A stretch of 29,248 bases of DNA from an uncultured Candidatus Saccharibacteria bacterium (GCA_948623715.1 CAPHDI010000014.1:1-29248); one strand, 5' to 3'; positions 4,787 through 12,718 are shown, numbered from the stretch's first letter. The notes: generated from the letters alone by a model not told the origin. Translations and numbers: made by a program.

Positions 4787-5554
4787 TTAGATCTGGCGAC
4801 GGCGGCGGGAAGGGTTTGCAGCGGGACGAGGGGTGCTGGCAGTCTGGCGAGAAGCGGCCTGGGCGTGGCTAGCGGCAGCAGCTTTGCCGACATTACTGCG
4901 GCGAACAGGAGTGCGGCGAGGAGCCTGGGCGGGCTTGCTAGTCTCAGCAATCTGGGCTTCGATGCGGGCGGTAGTGTCGGCGAGACCCTCGGCGTCGCCA
5001 ATAGCCTCGTAAATCGCGAGAATGAGGCGAAGAGTACTAGTATTATTATCAAGAGCGTAGGCTTTTTCGAGGGAGTCGATAGCGGCTTTGTTCTTGCCGA
5101 GGCGCTCTTCGGCCTTCGCGAGGGCGATATAGCGGGCGGGGACGGTATCTTCGAGCTCGATCGCTTGTTCGAAAGCCATGACAGCCTTCTCATAGGCGCC
5201 AGTTTCGAGGTAGATGAGGCCGACGTTGTGGAGGGAGGAGGGGTTATTATCGAGGGACTGGGCGATCTCGAAGCATTCGATAGCTTCGTCGAATTTCTGT
5301 TCCTTCGCGTAGAGAATACCGAGGCGGTTATAGGCGGCGGCGTTTTTCTCGTCGAACTTCAGGATCGTGAGGAGGGCTTTCTCGGCGCGGAGAGGCTTAT
5401 GATCACGCATGGAGGTCTGAGCGGCGCTCCAAAGCTTCTTCATTTGCATATCGTAGCGGGCGGAGCGAGGAGCTTCGGCCTTTTTATGACGAAAAATCGG
5501 AAACAAAAAGGCGAGGTATAAAGACATAATCGAAATAAATGCTACTCCGAACAT
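4787..5554 (-). CDS. Membrane-anchored TPR-repeat protein
   Basis: The product is 255 residues. An N-terminal hydrophobic segment (about residues 3-20, ending 'LAFLFPIF') is followed by 'RHKK', which suggests a membrane anchor with a cytosolic body. Tetratricopeptide repeats cover about 45-180; canonical blocks include 'AAAYNRLGILYAKEQKFDEA' and 'SSLHNVGLIYLETGAYEKA', each ending in 'A-x-E-x-A'. The last 50 residues are Ala/Pro/Arg-rich, basic and probably disordered. TPR domains mediate protein contacts; no partner can be named. The gene follows holB but has its own start signal: TAAAAT (5566-5561) 6 bases before ATG, and the TAA stop of holB is the first half of that box. Confidence 0.88.
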   Translation of the reverse strand: MFGVAFISIMSLYLAFLFPIFRHKKAEAPRSARYDMQMKKLWSAAQTSMRDHKPLRAEKALLTILKFDEKNAAAYNRLGILYAKEQKFDEAIECFEIAQSLDNNPSSLHNVGLIYLETGAYEKAVMAFEQAIELEDTVPARYIALAKAEERLGKNKAAIDSLEKAYALDNNTSTLRLILAIYEAIGDAEGLADTTARIEAQIAETSKPAQAPRRTPVRRSNVGKAAAASHAQAASRQTASTPRPAANPSRRRRQI

Positions 5555-5560
5555 ATAACT

Positions 5561-5566
5561 ATTTTA
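5561..5566 (-). promoter_or_regulatory. -10 box of the TPR gene, overlapping the holB stop
   Basis: TAAAAT followed by AGTTAT and ATG at 5554; its first three bases are the holB TAA stop codon. Confidence 0.55.
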
Positions 5567-6235
5567 GCACAAATCGGCGACAAGGTGTAGCTTTATATGA
5601 CAATTCTGCGTGAGATGGTCGTAGAGATTGAGGAAATTCGGGAGCTTGGTGAGAAATTTCGGGTTGCCGGTCTTGAAGTAAGATTTGTATAGAAGCTCGA
5701 TGGCGAGGCCGACGATGTCGAGGATCTGCTGGCGAGTGGATGACTTTGACTTGGTGAGATCGGCGGCGAGGGCGGGGAGGTCTTTGGCGGAGGCGGAGAT
5801 GAGCTGCTTGGCGGCGGCCATAACCTGATCTTTGGCGGCGGGAGGAGTGTCGATAATTCCCCGCTGGCGGAGGTAAAAAATCTGGGCACGGGAGCGGATG
5901 GTCGGGAGGAGGCTATGTGTCTGCTCAGTTAGAAGGACGAAATGACAGAAAGCTTTCGGCTCTTCGAAAGTTTTGAGAAAGGCATTTTGAGTGGCTTCGT
6001 TCATGGCGTCAGCGGGAGTGATGATGAAAAAACGATCGCGCGTCTCGCGGCTATTCGTCAGGGCGAGAAAATCGCGGAGCTGTTCGACGGAGATAATGCG
6101 AGTAGTCTTCGACTCGTCGGGGTGGAGGTAGAGCGGAGTATTGACGGAGATCTTCGTATCAGGCGGGGCGACAAAAATACTGCAGCTGACCTTTTGGGCG
6201 AGGCGGGAGATGTCACTAGGGTCGTCGAAGAACAT
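5564..6235 (-). CDS. holB: DNA polymerase III delta-prime subunit, short form
   Basis: The product is 223 residues. It shows the clamp-loader pattern 'ITPADAMNEATQNAFLKTFE' followed by 'EP' (Walker-B/sensor region of delta-prime and gamma/tau) and 'LLPTIRSRAQIFYLR' (the SRC-like sensor segment). Delta-prime helps load the beta clamp at the replication fork. E. coli HolB has about 334 residues; here the N-terminal P-loop region is missing or reduced, since no GxxGxGK is present, and the C-terminal domain is short. I chose ATG 6235 because the stretch before it is out of keeping with the family and AGAGGAG stands upstream. It overlaps the end of the pseudouridine-synthase gene by 20 bases, so translation is probably coupled. 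Delta-prime is favoured over other AAA+ subunits because of the lost P-loop. Confidence 0.82.
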   Translation of the reverse strand: MFFDDPSDISRLAQKVSCSIFVAPPDTKISVNTPLYLHPDESKTTRIISVEQLRDFLALTNSRETRDRFFIITPADAMNEATQNAFLKTFEEPKAFCHFVLLTEQTHSLLPTIRSRAQIFYLRQRGIIDTPPAAKDQVMAAAKQLISASAKDLPALAADLTKSKSSTRQQILDIVGLAIELLYKSYFKTGNPKFLTKLPNFLNLYDHLTQNCHIKLHLVADLC

Positions 6236-7112
6236 CTTCGAACTCCTCTGGCGCGTCGGCGTGGAAAGTCTTGCGGATATTTCCTGTGCTACTCGGGATG
6301 GTGATTTCGAGGTCGCGAGCATGAAGCATGAGGCGGGGAGCAGACTTCTCATCGCCATAGACGGGGTCGCCGAGAATCGGAGCATTGAGATAGCGGAGAT
6401 GGACGCGGAGCTGGTGAGTACGGCCAGTAGTAGGCTTCAGCTCAAGGAGACTTTTGCCGTTTTTGCTCTCGAGGACTTGATAATAAGTCTGGGAGGGCTT
6501 GCCGTTTTGATTAACTTCGAAAGTGGTCGGGCGCTTGAGATTGCGGGCGATAGGGAGATCAATTAGGGCGGCGGGGAGCTTCGGCGCGCCATCGACGACG
6601 GCGAGGTAGGTCTTATGAGTCTTGCGATCCTGGAACTGCTTGCGGAGCATCTTCTGAGTCTCTTTATCTTTTGCAAGGATAACAACGCCACTAGTGTCGC
6701 GATCAAGGCGGTGGACGAGGAGACCGTAATCTTCCAAAGTTGGCTCGGGGCAATACTCGCCCTTAGCCATGCTGAGGAGGCCGGAAGGTTTATTCAGGAC
6801 GATAACGTAGTCGTCTTCGTAAATCACGGGTATATCGGGGAGAGTCTTCGCGCGGGGCGGGACATGGAGTTCGATTTTTGCGTCTTTGGCAACTTTTTCG
6901 TTAGGCTTCTTGGCGACATTGCCGTCGACGACGACGAAACCGCTTTTGATGAAATTCTGTAAGCTGGAACGATTATATTCGGGATGTTGCTCGACGAGGA
7001 GATGGTCGAGACGGAACTTTTCCTCGGTCTCTGCGGCATCTTCGAGGACCCGATCGCCATTAATGACGCGGGAGAGTTCGGGTTTACTGAATTTTTTACC
7101 GGTGATAATCAT
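6216..7112 (-). CDS. RluA-family 23S rRNA/tRNA pseudouridine synthase
   Basis: The product is 298 residues. After a short lead, an S4 RNA-binding domain covers about 32-90 ('FRLDHLLVEQHPEYNRSSLQ', 'GFVVVDG'). The catalytic domain follows with 'VHRLDRDTSGVVILAK' (the HRLD motif, whose Asp is the catalytic residue, near 136), 'RKTHKTYLAVVDG', 'LKPTTGRTHQLRVHL' and 'ILGDPVYG'. The domain order matches RluD/RluB-like enzymes that convert uridine to pseudouridine in rRNA, but the target position cannot be read from sequence. It begins three bases after the trpS stop, with no clear Shine-Dalgarno site, and runs into holB, so the three genes probably form one transcript led by trpS. Confidence 0.93.
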   Translation of the reverse strand: MIITGKKFSKPELSRVINGDRVLEDAAETEEKFRLDHLLVEQHPEYNRSSLQNFIKSGFVVVDGNVAKKPNEKVAKDAKIELHVPPRAKTLPDIPVIYEDDYVIVLNKPSGLLSMAKGEYCPEPTLEDYGLLVHRLDRDTSGVVILAKDKETQKMLRKQFQDRKTHKTYLAVVDGAPKLPAALIDLPIARNLKRPTTFEVNQNGKPSQTYYQVLESKNGKSLLELKPTTGRTHQLRVHLRYLNAPILGDPVYGDEKSAPRLMLHARDLEITIPSSTGNIRKTFHADAPEEFEDVLRRP

Positions 7113-7115
7113 AAG

Positions 7116-8126
7116 TTAGCGTAAGTGAAAGGCTTTCTGGACTTCGTGTAGTTTATTATTAGCGATTTCGTTAGCGTAAGCCTCGCCGGCTTCAAGAAGA
7201 GTGAGGATCTCGTCGTCGCTGATAGTGGCGAGCTTGCGCTGGAAATTGTCGATAAAGGTGGCGACGTCAGCAGCGACTTTTTGCTTCAGATCGCCATAAT
7301 GAGTCTCGCCCGCCCAGGTAGAGATAACGTCTTGGAGAGGAATGTCGTTGACGAGGGCGTCAATCTGGAGTAGGTTGCTAATACCGGGCTGATTAAACAT
7401 ATCGTATTGAATCTTGCCGACGCTGTCGGTAGTAGCGGACATGATTTTCTTTTTGATCTGGTCAGGAGTGTCGGAGAGCATGATTTTACTATTCTCAGAA
7501 GCGGTGGATTTGCTCATCTTCTTCTCGGGGTTCTGGAGGTCGCGGATGCGAAGGCCGTCGTTGAGTTGCATGAACTTGATCTGGGCTTTCGGCTCGACAG
7601 GGAGAGTGAAGACGTCGCCGAATTTCTTATTAAACTTCTCGGCGATACGGCGAGTGAGCTCGATATGCTGGAACTGGTCTTCGCCGACGGGGATGTATTC
7701 GGCGTCGTAGAGGAGAATGTCAGCGGCCATGAGGACGGGGTAGTCGAAAATGCCAACATTGACGCTTTCCTTCCCCTCGCTTTTGTCCTTGTACTGAGTC
7801 ATGCGGCTGAGGTCGCCCATGCTGGCGACACAGTTAAGAATCCAACAGAGTTCGGAATGGGCGGGGACGCGGGACTGGCGGTAGACATGGATATTATCAT
7901 TAAGATTCAGGCCGGCGGCGAGGTAATATTTCAGGGAACGAGTGATATTCGCAGGGAGATCGCCGTCGATGTCGGAGATGATCGAATGAAGATCGGGGGC
8001 GAAGATATTGATACGGTAATCGGCGCTATGAGTATTCGCGAGGCGGACCATCGGAACCATGGCGCCGAGGAAGTTGCCGAGGGTGAGTTCGCTGTTGACG
8101 CGAATGCCAGTGAGAATAGTTTTCAT
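7116..8126 (-). CDS. trpS: Tryptophanyl-tRNA synthetase
   Basis: The product is 336 residues, the usual length. The class I signature near the start is 'TGIRVNSELTLGNFLGAMVP' (equivalent of TG..PSG..HLGN), and the second signature is 'PEKKMSKS' (KMSKS) at about 207-214. Between them lie 'FAPDLHSI' and 'YIPVGEDQFQHIELTR', typical of TrpRS. It charges tRNA-Trp in the cytosol. TATAAT (8138-8133) is followed by six bases and ATG at 8126, so the mRNA would begin at or near the start codon. It is the first gene of a minus-strand set with the RluA-type gene and holB. Element A lies just upstream of its promoter. Confidence 0.96.
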   Translation of the reverse strand: MKTILTGIRVNSELTLGNFLGAMVPMVRLANTHSADYRINIFAPDLHSIISDIDGDLPANITRSLKYYLAAGLNLNDNIHVYRQSRVPAHSELCWILNCVASMGDLSRMTQYKDKSEGKESVNVGIFDYPVLMAADILLYDAEYIPVGEDQFQHIELTRRIAEKFNKKFGDVFTLPVEPKAQIKFMQLNDGLRIRDLQNPEKKMSKSTASENSKIMLSDTPDQIKKKIMSATTDSVGKIQYDMFNQPGISNLLQIDALVNDIPLQDVISTWAGETHYGDLKQKVAADVATFIDNFQRKLATISDDEILTLLEAGEAYANEIANNKLHEVQKAFHLR

Positions 8127-8132
8127 AGTATA

Positions 8133-8138
8133 ATTATA
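8133..8138 (-). promoter_or_regulatory. -10 box of trpS (leaderless)
   Basis: TATAAT followed by TATACT and ATG at 8126. Confidence 0.7.
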
Positions 8139-8162
8139 ACACTAATTAGCGGGAAATGTGAG

Positions 8163-8246
8163 ATTGACACATAAAACCTCTTCTCGGACCGCTCCGGGCC
8201 GCTCAGGCCAAGTCTTTATGTCCGAGAAAACGTTTTCTGTGTCAAT
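8163..8246. repeat. 84-bp nested inverted repeat (element A)
   Basis: Outer arms ATTGACACA (8163-8171) and TGTGTCAAT (8238-8246), then AAAAC/GTTTT (8173-8177 with 8232-8236), then TTCTCGGAC (8181-8189) with GTCCGAGAA (8220-8228). The core 8195-8223 matches 23414-23442 of element B in 28 of 29 bases, and GGACCGCT (8186-8193) recurs at 23327-23334. The outer arms of A and B are unrelated in sequence but each is self-complementary. It lies between the trpS promoter and the terminator of the SLH gene. Confidence 0.85.
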
Positions 8247-8273
8247 TAAAAACCTCCCCGGCTACCGGGGAGG
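8247..8273 (-). terminator. Terminator of the SLH-protein gene
   Basis: Minus strand: CCTCCCCGG-TAG-CCGGGGAGG (8273-8253) followed by TTTTTAATT, ten bases after the stop at 8283. Confidence 0.92.
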
Positions 8274-8282
8274 GTAACTATA

Positions 8283-10550
8283 CTAATTAGTATAGTTAAT
8301 TGTGATGAAATTTTGGAGGATTTGGGCTACCTCGGCGCGAGTGACTTGGTTTTGTGGGCGCAAAGTGCCGTCGCCGAAACCGTTGATGACACCGGCGCTG
8401 ATTGCCCACTGCATAGCGGTGCTGGCGTAATCACTGATATGGTCGATGTCGGTGAAACCAGTGAAAACGGCGTCGGTGCGGGGTGAGCCGGAGTAGCGCC
8501 AGAGCATTGTAATAATCTGTTCACGGGTAATGTTGCTGCTGGGATTGCTCCCGTCGCTGATGCCGCGCGTGATTGCCCAGTCTATACCTTTAGCATACCA
8601 GGTATTGCCGCCATCGGTGTCGATGCCGTCGAGGCGGGCCAGGACTGTCATGAGCATGGCGCGCGTCATGGGCGCTTCGGGTGAGAAAGTATCATCGCTG
8701 GTGCCGAGGAAAAGGCCACGGGCGGTGACGAAGTCGATGGCATCGCGAGCCCAAAAGTCCGTCGGGACGTCGGAAAAATGCTTGGTAACGGACGGTTGAG
8801 GTGTCGGCTCGGGAGTCGGTGTAGGAGCTGGCGTGACGATGGGAGTGCTCGGGTAGCTCGGATAGTACGGATAATGTGGGGTGCTGGGGGTCGGTGTAGG
8901 TGTAGGCGCCGGACTTGCGCTTTCGACGGGGTCTGGGGTATTGCTGGGGGCCGGCTCTTCGCTCTCGCTTGGTGCCGGAGAGGGGTTCGGATCGTCGGTC
9001 TCTACAGGTTCAGGAGACTCGCTTGGCGTAGGCATCGGCTCAGGAGACGCGGTCTCGGCCGGGTCTGCGCTGATTTCGGGAGTAGGGTCAGGAGTTGCTT
9101 CGCCAGGGGCGTCTTCGGTCGTCATATTATCGCTGGCGTCGAAGGGGTTGACATAGGGGTAATTGACGATAATCTCACCGTTAGCAATAGCGATGTCGAG
9201 ATTTGGGGTCGGATTACCGGTAGTCGGGACGCCGATTTTGGTGATGCCGAGGCTGGACAGATTAGCCCCGCCAGCGGAAGCCATATACCAGTCGTCGCGA
9301 GAGCCCTCGAAGTAGATTCGAGCGGCATTACTTCTGCCGATGCCAGTGCTGGCGAAGGCGAGATTTTCGATGCTGGTAACCGTTTTGGGGATGCAAAGGC
9401 CGTAAAGCGAAGTACAGGACTGGAACATGCCAGCGCTGATCTTCGGCAGATTAGACGGTAGGACGACGACCATGAGGTTACGACATTCCATGAAGAGGTT
9501 GTCGCCAACTTCTAGGGTGCCGCCAGTACTGTTAGCAAAGATAACTCGCATAAGGCTGTTACAACTCATGAAAGCGCCGTCGCCAAGCTTAGTAATGCTA
9601 CCGGGTAGGTCGACAACGGTGAGGCCGGCGCAGCCGCAGAAGGCTTCTTGGCCAATGGCTTGTACGCCGTCAGGGATGCTGGCAGAGATGAGATTGATAC
9701 AGTTTTGGAAAGCGCTGATGCCGATGGTCTGAGCGGTGCCGGGAACGGTAATGGAATTTAAGGTTGTAGAGCCATAGAAGGCATTATCGCCGATACTGGT
9801 GATACCATCAGCGATAACGGCCGTGTTGTAGCTCAGGCTCGCCCAAGGAGCGGGATTAGCCGAACTGTAATTCGGCATGGCGCCGGTACCCTGGATGGTT
9901 AAGATGCCGGAGTTGGTCATTTCCCAGGTCAGGCTGCCAGCGGTACCCTTGTTTTCGTCTTTTACTTCGTCGGCGGAGCCGTCGTCTACGGGAAAGCCGG
10001 CTGGCCAACGCGTGACGACATAGTCGGCATCCATGACTTCGGCTTTGCTAATGACGCGGCCCCAATGGACCGACTTGTTGAAATTCGCTTCCGTCACGAC
10101 GCAGCCGGCGGGTGTAACTTGTAGGACGATGACGCTGTGGGTGCCGCCGTTGATGCGCAGATGATCGCCGACCCGGATGTCTTCGTAGGTGAAATTTCCG
10201 CGAGACAGGACCTGGGCGGGTAGATCATGAAATAACGTATCTTGTAACTCAAAACCGTAGCCGGCGCAGCCGACTCCGCAGGTGATACGCTTGTTGCCGA
10301 TCCTGAACGGAGCTCGGGCGTAATAATTACTGCCGAGAGTGCCAGCGGTGCCGTAGGGCTTCGTGTTGTCCCAGGCCATGCCTTCAGGATATTTACTCTT
10401 GAGCGCCATGAGCTGCTCATAGGCTTCCTGAGAGGTAGTGGGGTGGGTGAAATCTGGTGGGTCGGCCGCTGCAACTGCTCCAATGAGCGAGAACAGCATC
10501 GCAAGGCTCAAGAATACTGCAAAGATCCGAGTTCGTCGACGTGCTTGCAT
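8283..10550 (-). CDS. Exported protein: cysteine-peptidase-like, BspA LRR, SLH domains
   Basis: The product is 755 residues. Signal peptide about 1-28 ('FAVFLSLAMLFSLIGAVAAA'). Residues about 30-185 form a papain/NlpC-like fold: 'TCGVGCAGYGFELQD' (Cys91 or Cys95 as candidate nucleophile), 'GTHSVIVL' (His138) and 'EANFNKSVHWGR' (Asn156). About 200-430 are BspA-type leucine-rich repeats (LRR_5: 'IGDNAFYGSTTLNSITVPG', 'IGISAFQNC', 'IGQEAFCGC'). About 470-590 is a Pro/Thr/Ser/Glu-rich linker. About 592-750 are three SLH domains ('FSDVPTDFWARDAIDFV', 'WYAKGIDWAITRGISDG', 'WAISAGVINGFGDGTLRP'). SLH domains bind pyruvylated wall polymers, so the protein probably sits on a cell surface. The architecture is typical of Bacillota such as Clostridia, suggesting transfer. 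Start: AAGGAGG with good spacing. Structured leader upstream and a strong terminator downstream; no operon partner. Confidence 0.92.
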   Translation of the reverse strand: MQARRRTRIFAVFLSLAMLFSLIGAVAAADPPDFTHPTTSQEAYEQLMALKSKYPEGMAWDNTKPYGTAGTLGSNYYARAPFRIGNKRITCGVGCAGYGFELQDTLFHDLPAQVLSRGNFTYEDIRVGDHLRINGGTHSVIVLQVTPAGCVVTEANFNKSVHWGRVISKAEVMDADYVVTRWPAGFPVDDGSADEVKDENKGTAGSLTWEMTNSGILTIQGTGAMPNYSSANPAPWASLSYNTAVIADGITSIGDNAFYGSTTLNSITVPGTAQTIGISAFQNCINLISASIPDGVQAIGQEAFCGCAGLTVVDLPGSITKLGDGAFMSCNSLMRVIFANSTGGTLEVGDNLFMECRNLMVVVLPSNLPKISAGMFQSCTSLYGLCIPKTVTSIENLAFASTGIGRSNAARIYFEGSRDDWYMASAGGANLSSLGITKIGVPTTGNPTPNLDIAIANGEIIVNYPYVNPFDASDNMTTEDAPGEATPDPTPEISADPAETASPEPMPTPSESPEPVETDDPNPSPAPSESEEPAPSNTPDPVESASPAPTPTPTPSTPHYPYYPSYPSTPIVTPAPTPTPEPTPQPSVTKHFSDVPTDFWARDAIDFVTARGLFLGTSDDTFSPEAPMTRAMLMTVLARLDGIDTDGGNTWYAKGIDWAITRGISDGSNPSSNITREQIITMLWRYSGSPRTDAVFTGFTDIDHISDYASTAMQWAISAGVINGFGDGTLRPQNQVTRAEVAQILQNFITINYTN

Positions 10551-10645
10551 ATTTTACCTCCTTGTAAACGTGCTCTAAGCGTAACTTTGATTACGAAGCT
10601 ACTCTTAGATGGGTGGAGTCCTCGGGTGAGGACGGGACGATTATA
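10551..10645 (-). promoter_or_regulatory. Promoter and folded leader of the SLH-protein gene
   Basis: Minus strand: TATAAT at 10645-10640 places the RNA start near 10633. The transcript would begin with hairpin GTCCTC-ACCC-GAGGAC (10633-10618). A second hairpin pairs TTACG with CGTAA around 10580-10595. AAGGAGG lies just before ATG 10550. It is a normal leadered mRNA, unlike the leaderless genes nearby. Confidence 0.6.
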
Positions 10646-10773
10646 TCAAGAGCGAAACTATTAATTTATCGCTCAGGATATACGGTAACCATTGTGCTAT
10701 TGTAACATAAGCTGGAGGTTTTGACGAGTACTTTTGCTTGACTTATAATATGTAATATTATGTATTATAGCTT

Positions 10774-10802
10774 AAAATAACCTCAGATTTTAAGGTTATT
10801 TT
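10774..10802 (-). terminator. Terminator of the two-TM protein gene
   Basis: AAAATAACCT (10774-10783) pairs with AGGTTATTTT (10793-10802). On the minus strand the 3' arm ends in TTTTAAG, 22 bases after the stop at 10824. The stretch 10646-10773 is A/T-rich with no gene; it holds a TTGACT followed by TATAAT-like words on the plus strand but no downstream plus gene. Confidence 0.75.
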
Positions 10803-10823
10803 AAGGTTGAGCCGGAGATAGGA

Positions 10824-12005
10824 TTATTTAATATTCTTGTCAATCTCAGTGTCGGAGATTTCGTACTTGCGACGCTCGGCAATGTAGCTGAGGAGTTTCG
10901 TGGCGCCCCAGCCGATAAGGGCAAGGATGAAGAAGTAGATAAATCCGAAGCTGGTGAAACTCGGCTCGGACTCAGTGAAGAGGTCGAGAATGGCGGCGCC
11001 GGCACTCATGGAGGTGACGATAGTGAGACTATTGATGGAGCTGGAGGTGACGTCCTGTTTGATTTCGTTGAAGAGCTTCTGGGCGGACTTGACGTAATTT
11101 TGGGTCATATCCCAGAGGTCTTTAATGTACTCAAGAGTGTCGCGAAGGGTCTCGTAGCGGTAGCCGGAAATGGCGAGAAAGTCGGTAAGATTGCCGTCCT
11201 CCTTAGCGATGCGCTCGCGAGTGGAGATATAAGTTGACATTTGCTTAATGCGGCCGTCGATGAGGTTGATAGTTTTGGCGTAGCTATCGAGTTTCGTAGA
11301 GAACTTAACGATGTCCTTCCCTTTGACTTTGTTGCGGTCTTTGACTTGGTCAATTTTCTCCCAGATGATACGGTGAAGGTTGAGATAACGATGGAGCTGG
11401 CCCTTAAATTCGCGGATGAAAATCTGCTCTTCGACGTAACGCTCGATGTTGGCGTTGCTGGAGGTCTTGTTATTGATGAAGTAGTATTTATCGCCGCGGA
11501 GGACGCTGTAGTTTTTGTTGCTAAATTCGAAATACTTTTGACGTTCGGTCTTGGCGAGGAGCTCGGCGATCTCTTCGTGTGTGGCGTCGTCGCAGATAAT
11601 GAAGTACGGATAGATGGTCTCGATATTGGCGAGTTCTTTCGGGACGGGTGCGCCAAGGCTGAAGAGATAATTGATTGCGGGGGAGAGGCGCTCTTCGTAG
11701 TAGCCTTTCAAACGCTCGACATCAGCAAACATAGTGGCTTCGCTTACCTGGTCGGAGCTGACGACGATGAGACCGTCTTCGAAAATCTTCACGCGGAGCT
11801 GCTCGCTGGTGTTAAACATAATAAATTCCTCGCCGGCGACACCGTATTCGATGCTGCCGATGTTGAGATTAGCGCGGAGCTCGAGGAGCTTTTTCTTATT
11901 AAGTTTGAGCTGAGAAGTGCCGTCACGAAGGAAGTCGTAGACTTCGGAAAGTTGGAGCATGGTACGTTGGAACCAGCCGCCGATGTAGATGTTATTGATT
12001 TTCAT
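10824..12005 (-). CDS. Unrecognised protein with helical body and two C-terminal TM helices
   Basis: The product is 393 residues from ATG 12005, chosen because GGAGG (12014-12010) stands 4 bases ahead; the frame is open further upstream but lacks a start signal. I do not recognise the family. An alpha/beta N-terminal half (about 1-180) is followed by a long charged, probably coiled-coil helical region (about 190-330), then two hydrophobic segments: 'SLTIVTSMSAGAAILDLF' and 'FIYFFILALIGWGATKLL', and a basic tail. The layout (large cytosolic part, long helix, two TM helices at the end) resembles CorA-type channels, but no Gly-Met-Asn motif is present between the helices, so that function is not claimed. 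It stands alone with its own promoter (TATAAT 12038-12033) and terminator. Confidence 0.85.
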   Translation of the reverse strand: MKINNIYIGGWFQRTMLQLSEVYDFLRDGTSQLKLNKKKLLELRANLNIGSIEYGVAGEEFIMFNTSEQLRVKIFEDGLIVVSSDQVSEATMFADVERLKGYYEERLSPAINYLFSLGAPVPKELANIETIYPYFIICDDATHEEIAELLAKTERQKYFEFSNKNYSVLRGDKYYFINNKTSSNANIERYVEEQIFIREFKGQLHRYLNLHRIIWEKIDQVKDRNKVKGKDIVKFSTKLDSYAKTINLIDGRIKQMSTYISTRERIAKEDGNLTDFLAISGYRYETLRDTLEYIKDLWDMTQNYVKSAQKLFNEIKQDVTSSSINSLTIVTSMSAGAAILDLFTESEPSFTSFGFIYFFILALIGWGATKLLSYIAERRKYEISDTEIDKNIK

Positions 12006-12009
12006 GAAA

Positions 12010-12038
12010 CCTCCGTCGTTATACTTATGTATATTATA
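12010..12038 (-). promoter_or_regulatory. Promoter and RBS of the two-TM gene
   Basis: TATAAT at 12038-12033; GGAGG at 12014-12010; ATG at 12005. The RBS decides the start. Confidence 0.65.
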
Positions 12039-12186
12039 TATGATGAGCGGGGATTTGGGAAGAGTCGGATTATGAAAACGATGAGGTCGAGGGTTTGAAT
12101 AAGGACTTTTAGGTATATCAAAAAGGGTTGGATTCAAACACTTTGGCTCTTAGGCTTTTTGGATGTTTTCTGGCGCGAGAAAATGT

Positions 12187-12214
12187 TGTGTTTGAGGAAA
12201 AGATGTGGTAAAAT
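12187..12214 (+). promoter_or_regulatory. tRNA-Ala promoter
   Basis: TAAAAT (12209-12214) preceded by TGG (extended -10) with a weak TTGTGT at 12187-12192, spacer 16. The preceding stretch 12040-12186 shows no gene or clear structure. Confidence 0.55.
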
Positions 12215-12223
12215 AAGGGTACT

Positions 12224-12300
12224 GGGGTGTTAGCTCAGTTGATTAGAGCGCTTCGCTGGCAGCGAAGAGGTCACGAGTTTGAGTCTCGTACACTCCACCA
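12224..12300 (+). tRNA. tRNA-Ala (anticodon GGC), CCA encoded
   Basis: Acceptor GGGGTGT pairs with ACACTCC and includes the G3-U70 wobble that is the classic alanine identity element. Anticodon arm CTTCG-CTGGCAG-CGAAG carries GGC; T-arm ACGAG-TTTGAGT-CTCGT is normal; discriminator A; CCA encoded at 12298-12300. The next ORF starts 33 bases later, with no clear terminator between them. Confidence 0.96.
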
Positions 12301-12332
12301 TGACAAGATAATCTCGCGTAGGTTGTTTTATC

Positions 12333-12635
12333 ATGGATGACGAGAGGAGTAGTAGGAATAAGGCTCTGAGCGCTCTTTGCTTTGGTGCGCTGTCGGCGGG
12401 CCTTTCAAGTTGGGTGTTCAGTTTGATGATGAAACCTCCGGTTATATCGGCGGGAGTGTTTCCGTTATTGGTTTTTAGTATTGCTTGCATCGTCAAGACG
12501 ATTATAGAGCTTTGTGGGCTGGTACTTATACTTTGGGGAAAGAGAATTTCTAAGCAGGTCGTAGCTCTCGGTCTGTGCAGCATTGTTTTGGTGTTATATT
12601 CTGTGGTTATGATGGTTTACGCTCTGTGCTTGTAA
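12333..12635 (+). CDS. Small integral membrane protein, three TM segments
   Basis: The product is 100 residues. After a charged head ('MDDERSSRNK') come three hydrophobic stretches at about 11-33, 41-67 and 73-98, so it is almost wholly membrane-embedded. No family is recognised. It begins 33 bases after tRNA-Ala with no clear Shine-Dalgarno site and may be read through from the tRNA promoter. A convincing terminator follows at 12687-12718. The real-gene call rests on this terminator and the coherent hydrophobic pattern. Confidence 0.65.
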   Translation: MDDERSSRNKALSALCFGALSAGLSSWVFSLMMKPPVISAGVFPLLVFSIACIVKTIIELCGLVLILWGKRISKQVVALGLCSIVLVLYSVVMMVYALCL

Positions 12636-12686
12636 TCGAGTTGTATGGATAGGCTTAGTGTTATTTTTGTAGCGTGTTGCAGGAAG

Positions 12687-12718
12687 GTGCTTTTGTTTAA
12701 TGCAATAAAAGCACTTTT
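12687..12718 (+). terminator. Terminator after the small membrane protein
   Basis: GTGCTTTT (12687-12694) pairs with AAAAGCAC (12707-12714), followed by TTTT. Confidence 0.85.

Noticed and set aside
4865..5521. Long plus-strand ORF opposite the TPR gene
   Set aside because: The TPR repeats on the minus strand are unmistakable; the shadow arises from codon bias.
7407..8174. 255-codon plus-strand ORF opposite trpS
   Set aside because: trpS has both class I signatures; the plus ORF shows no domain.
10738..10768. Plus-strand promoter (TTGACT plus TATAAT-like words)
   Set aside because: It leads only into the terminator hairpin at 10774 and an antisense gene; A/T-rich chance match is likely.
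10824..12005. CorA-type magnesium channel
   Set aside because: The topology is similar, but the Gly-Met-Asn signature between the two TM helices is absent.
11241..12098. 285-codon plus-strand ORF opposite the two-TM protein gene
   Set aside because: The minus gene has promoter, RBS, TM segments and terminator; the plus ORF is acidic low-complexity shadow.
12224..12635. Integration site at the tRNA-Ala 3' end
   Set aside because: No integrase and no repeat of the tRNA end was found downstream in the window.
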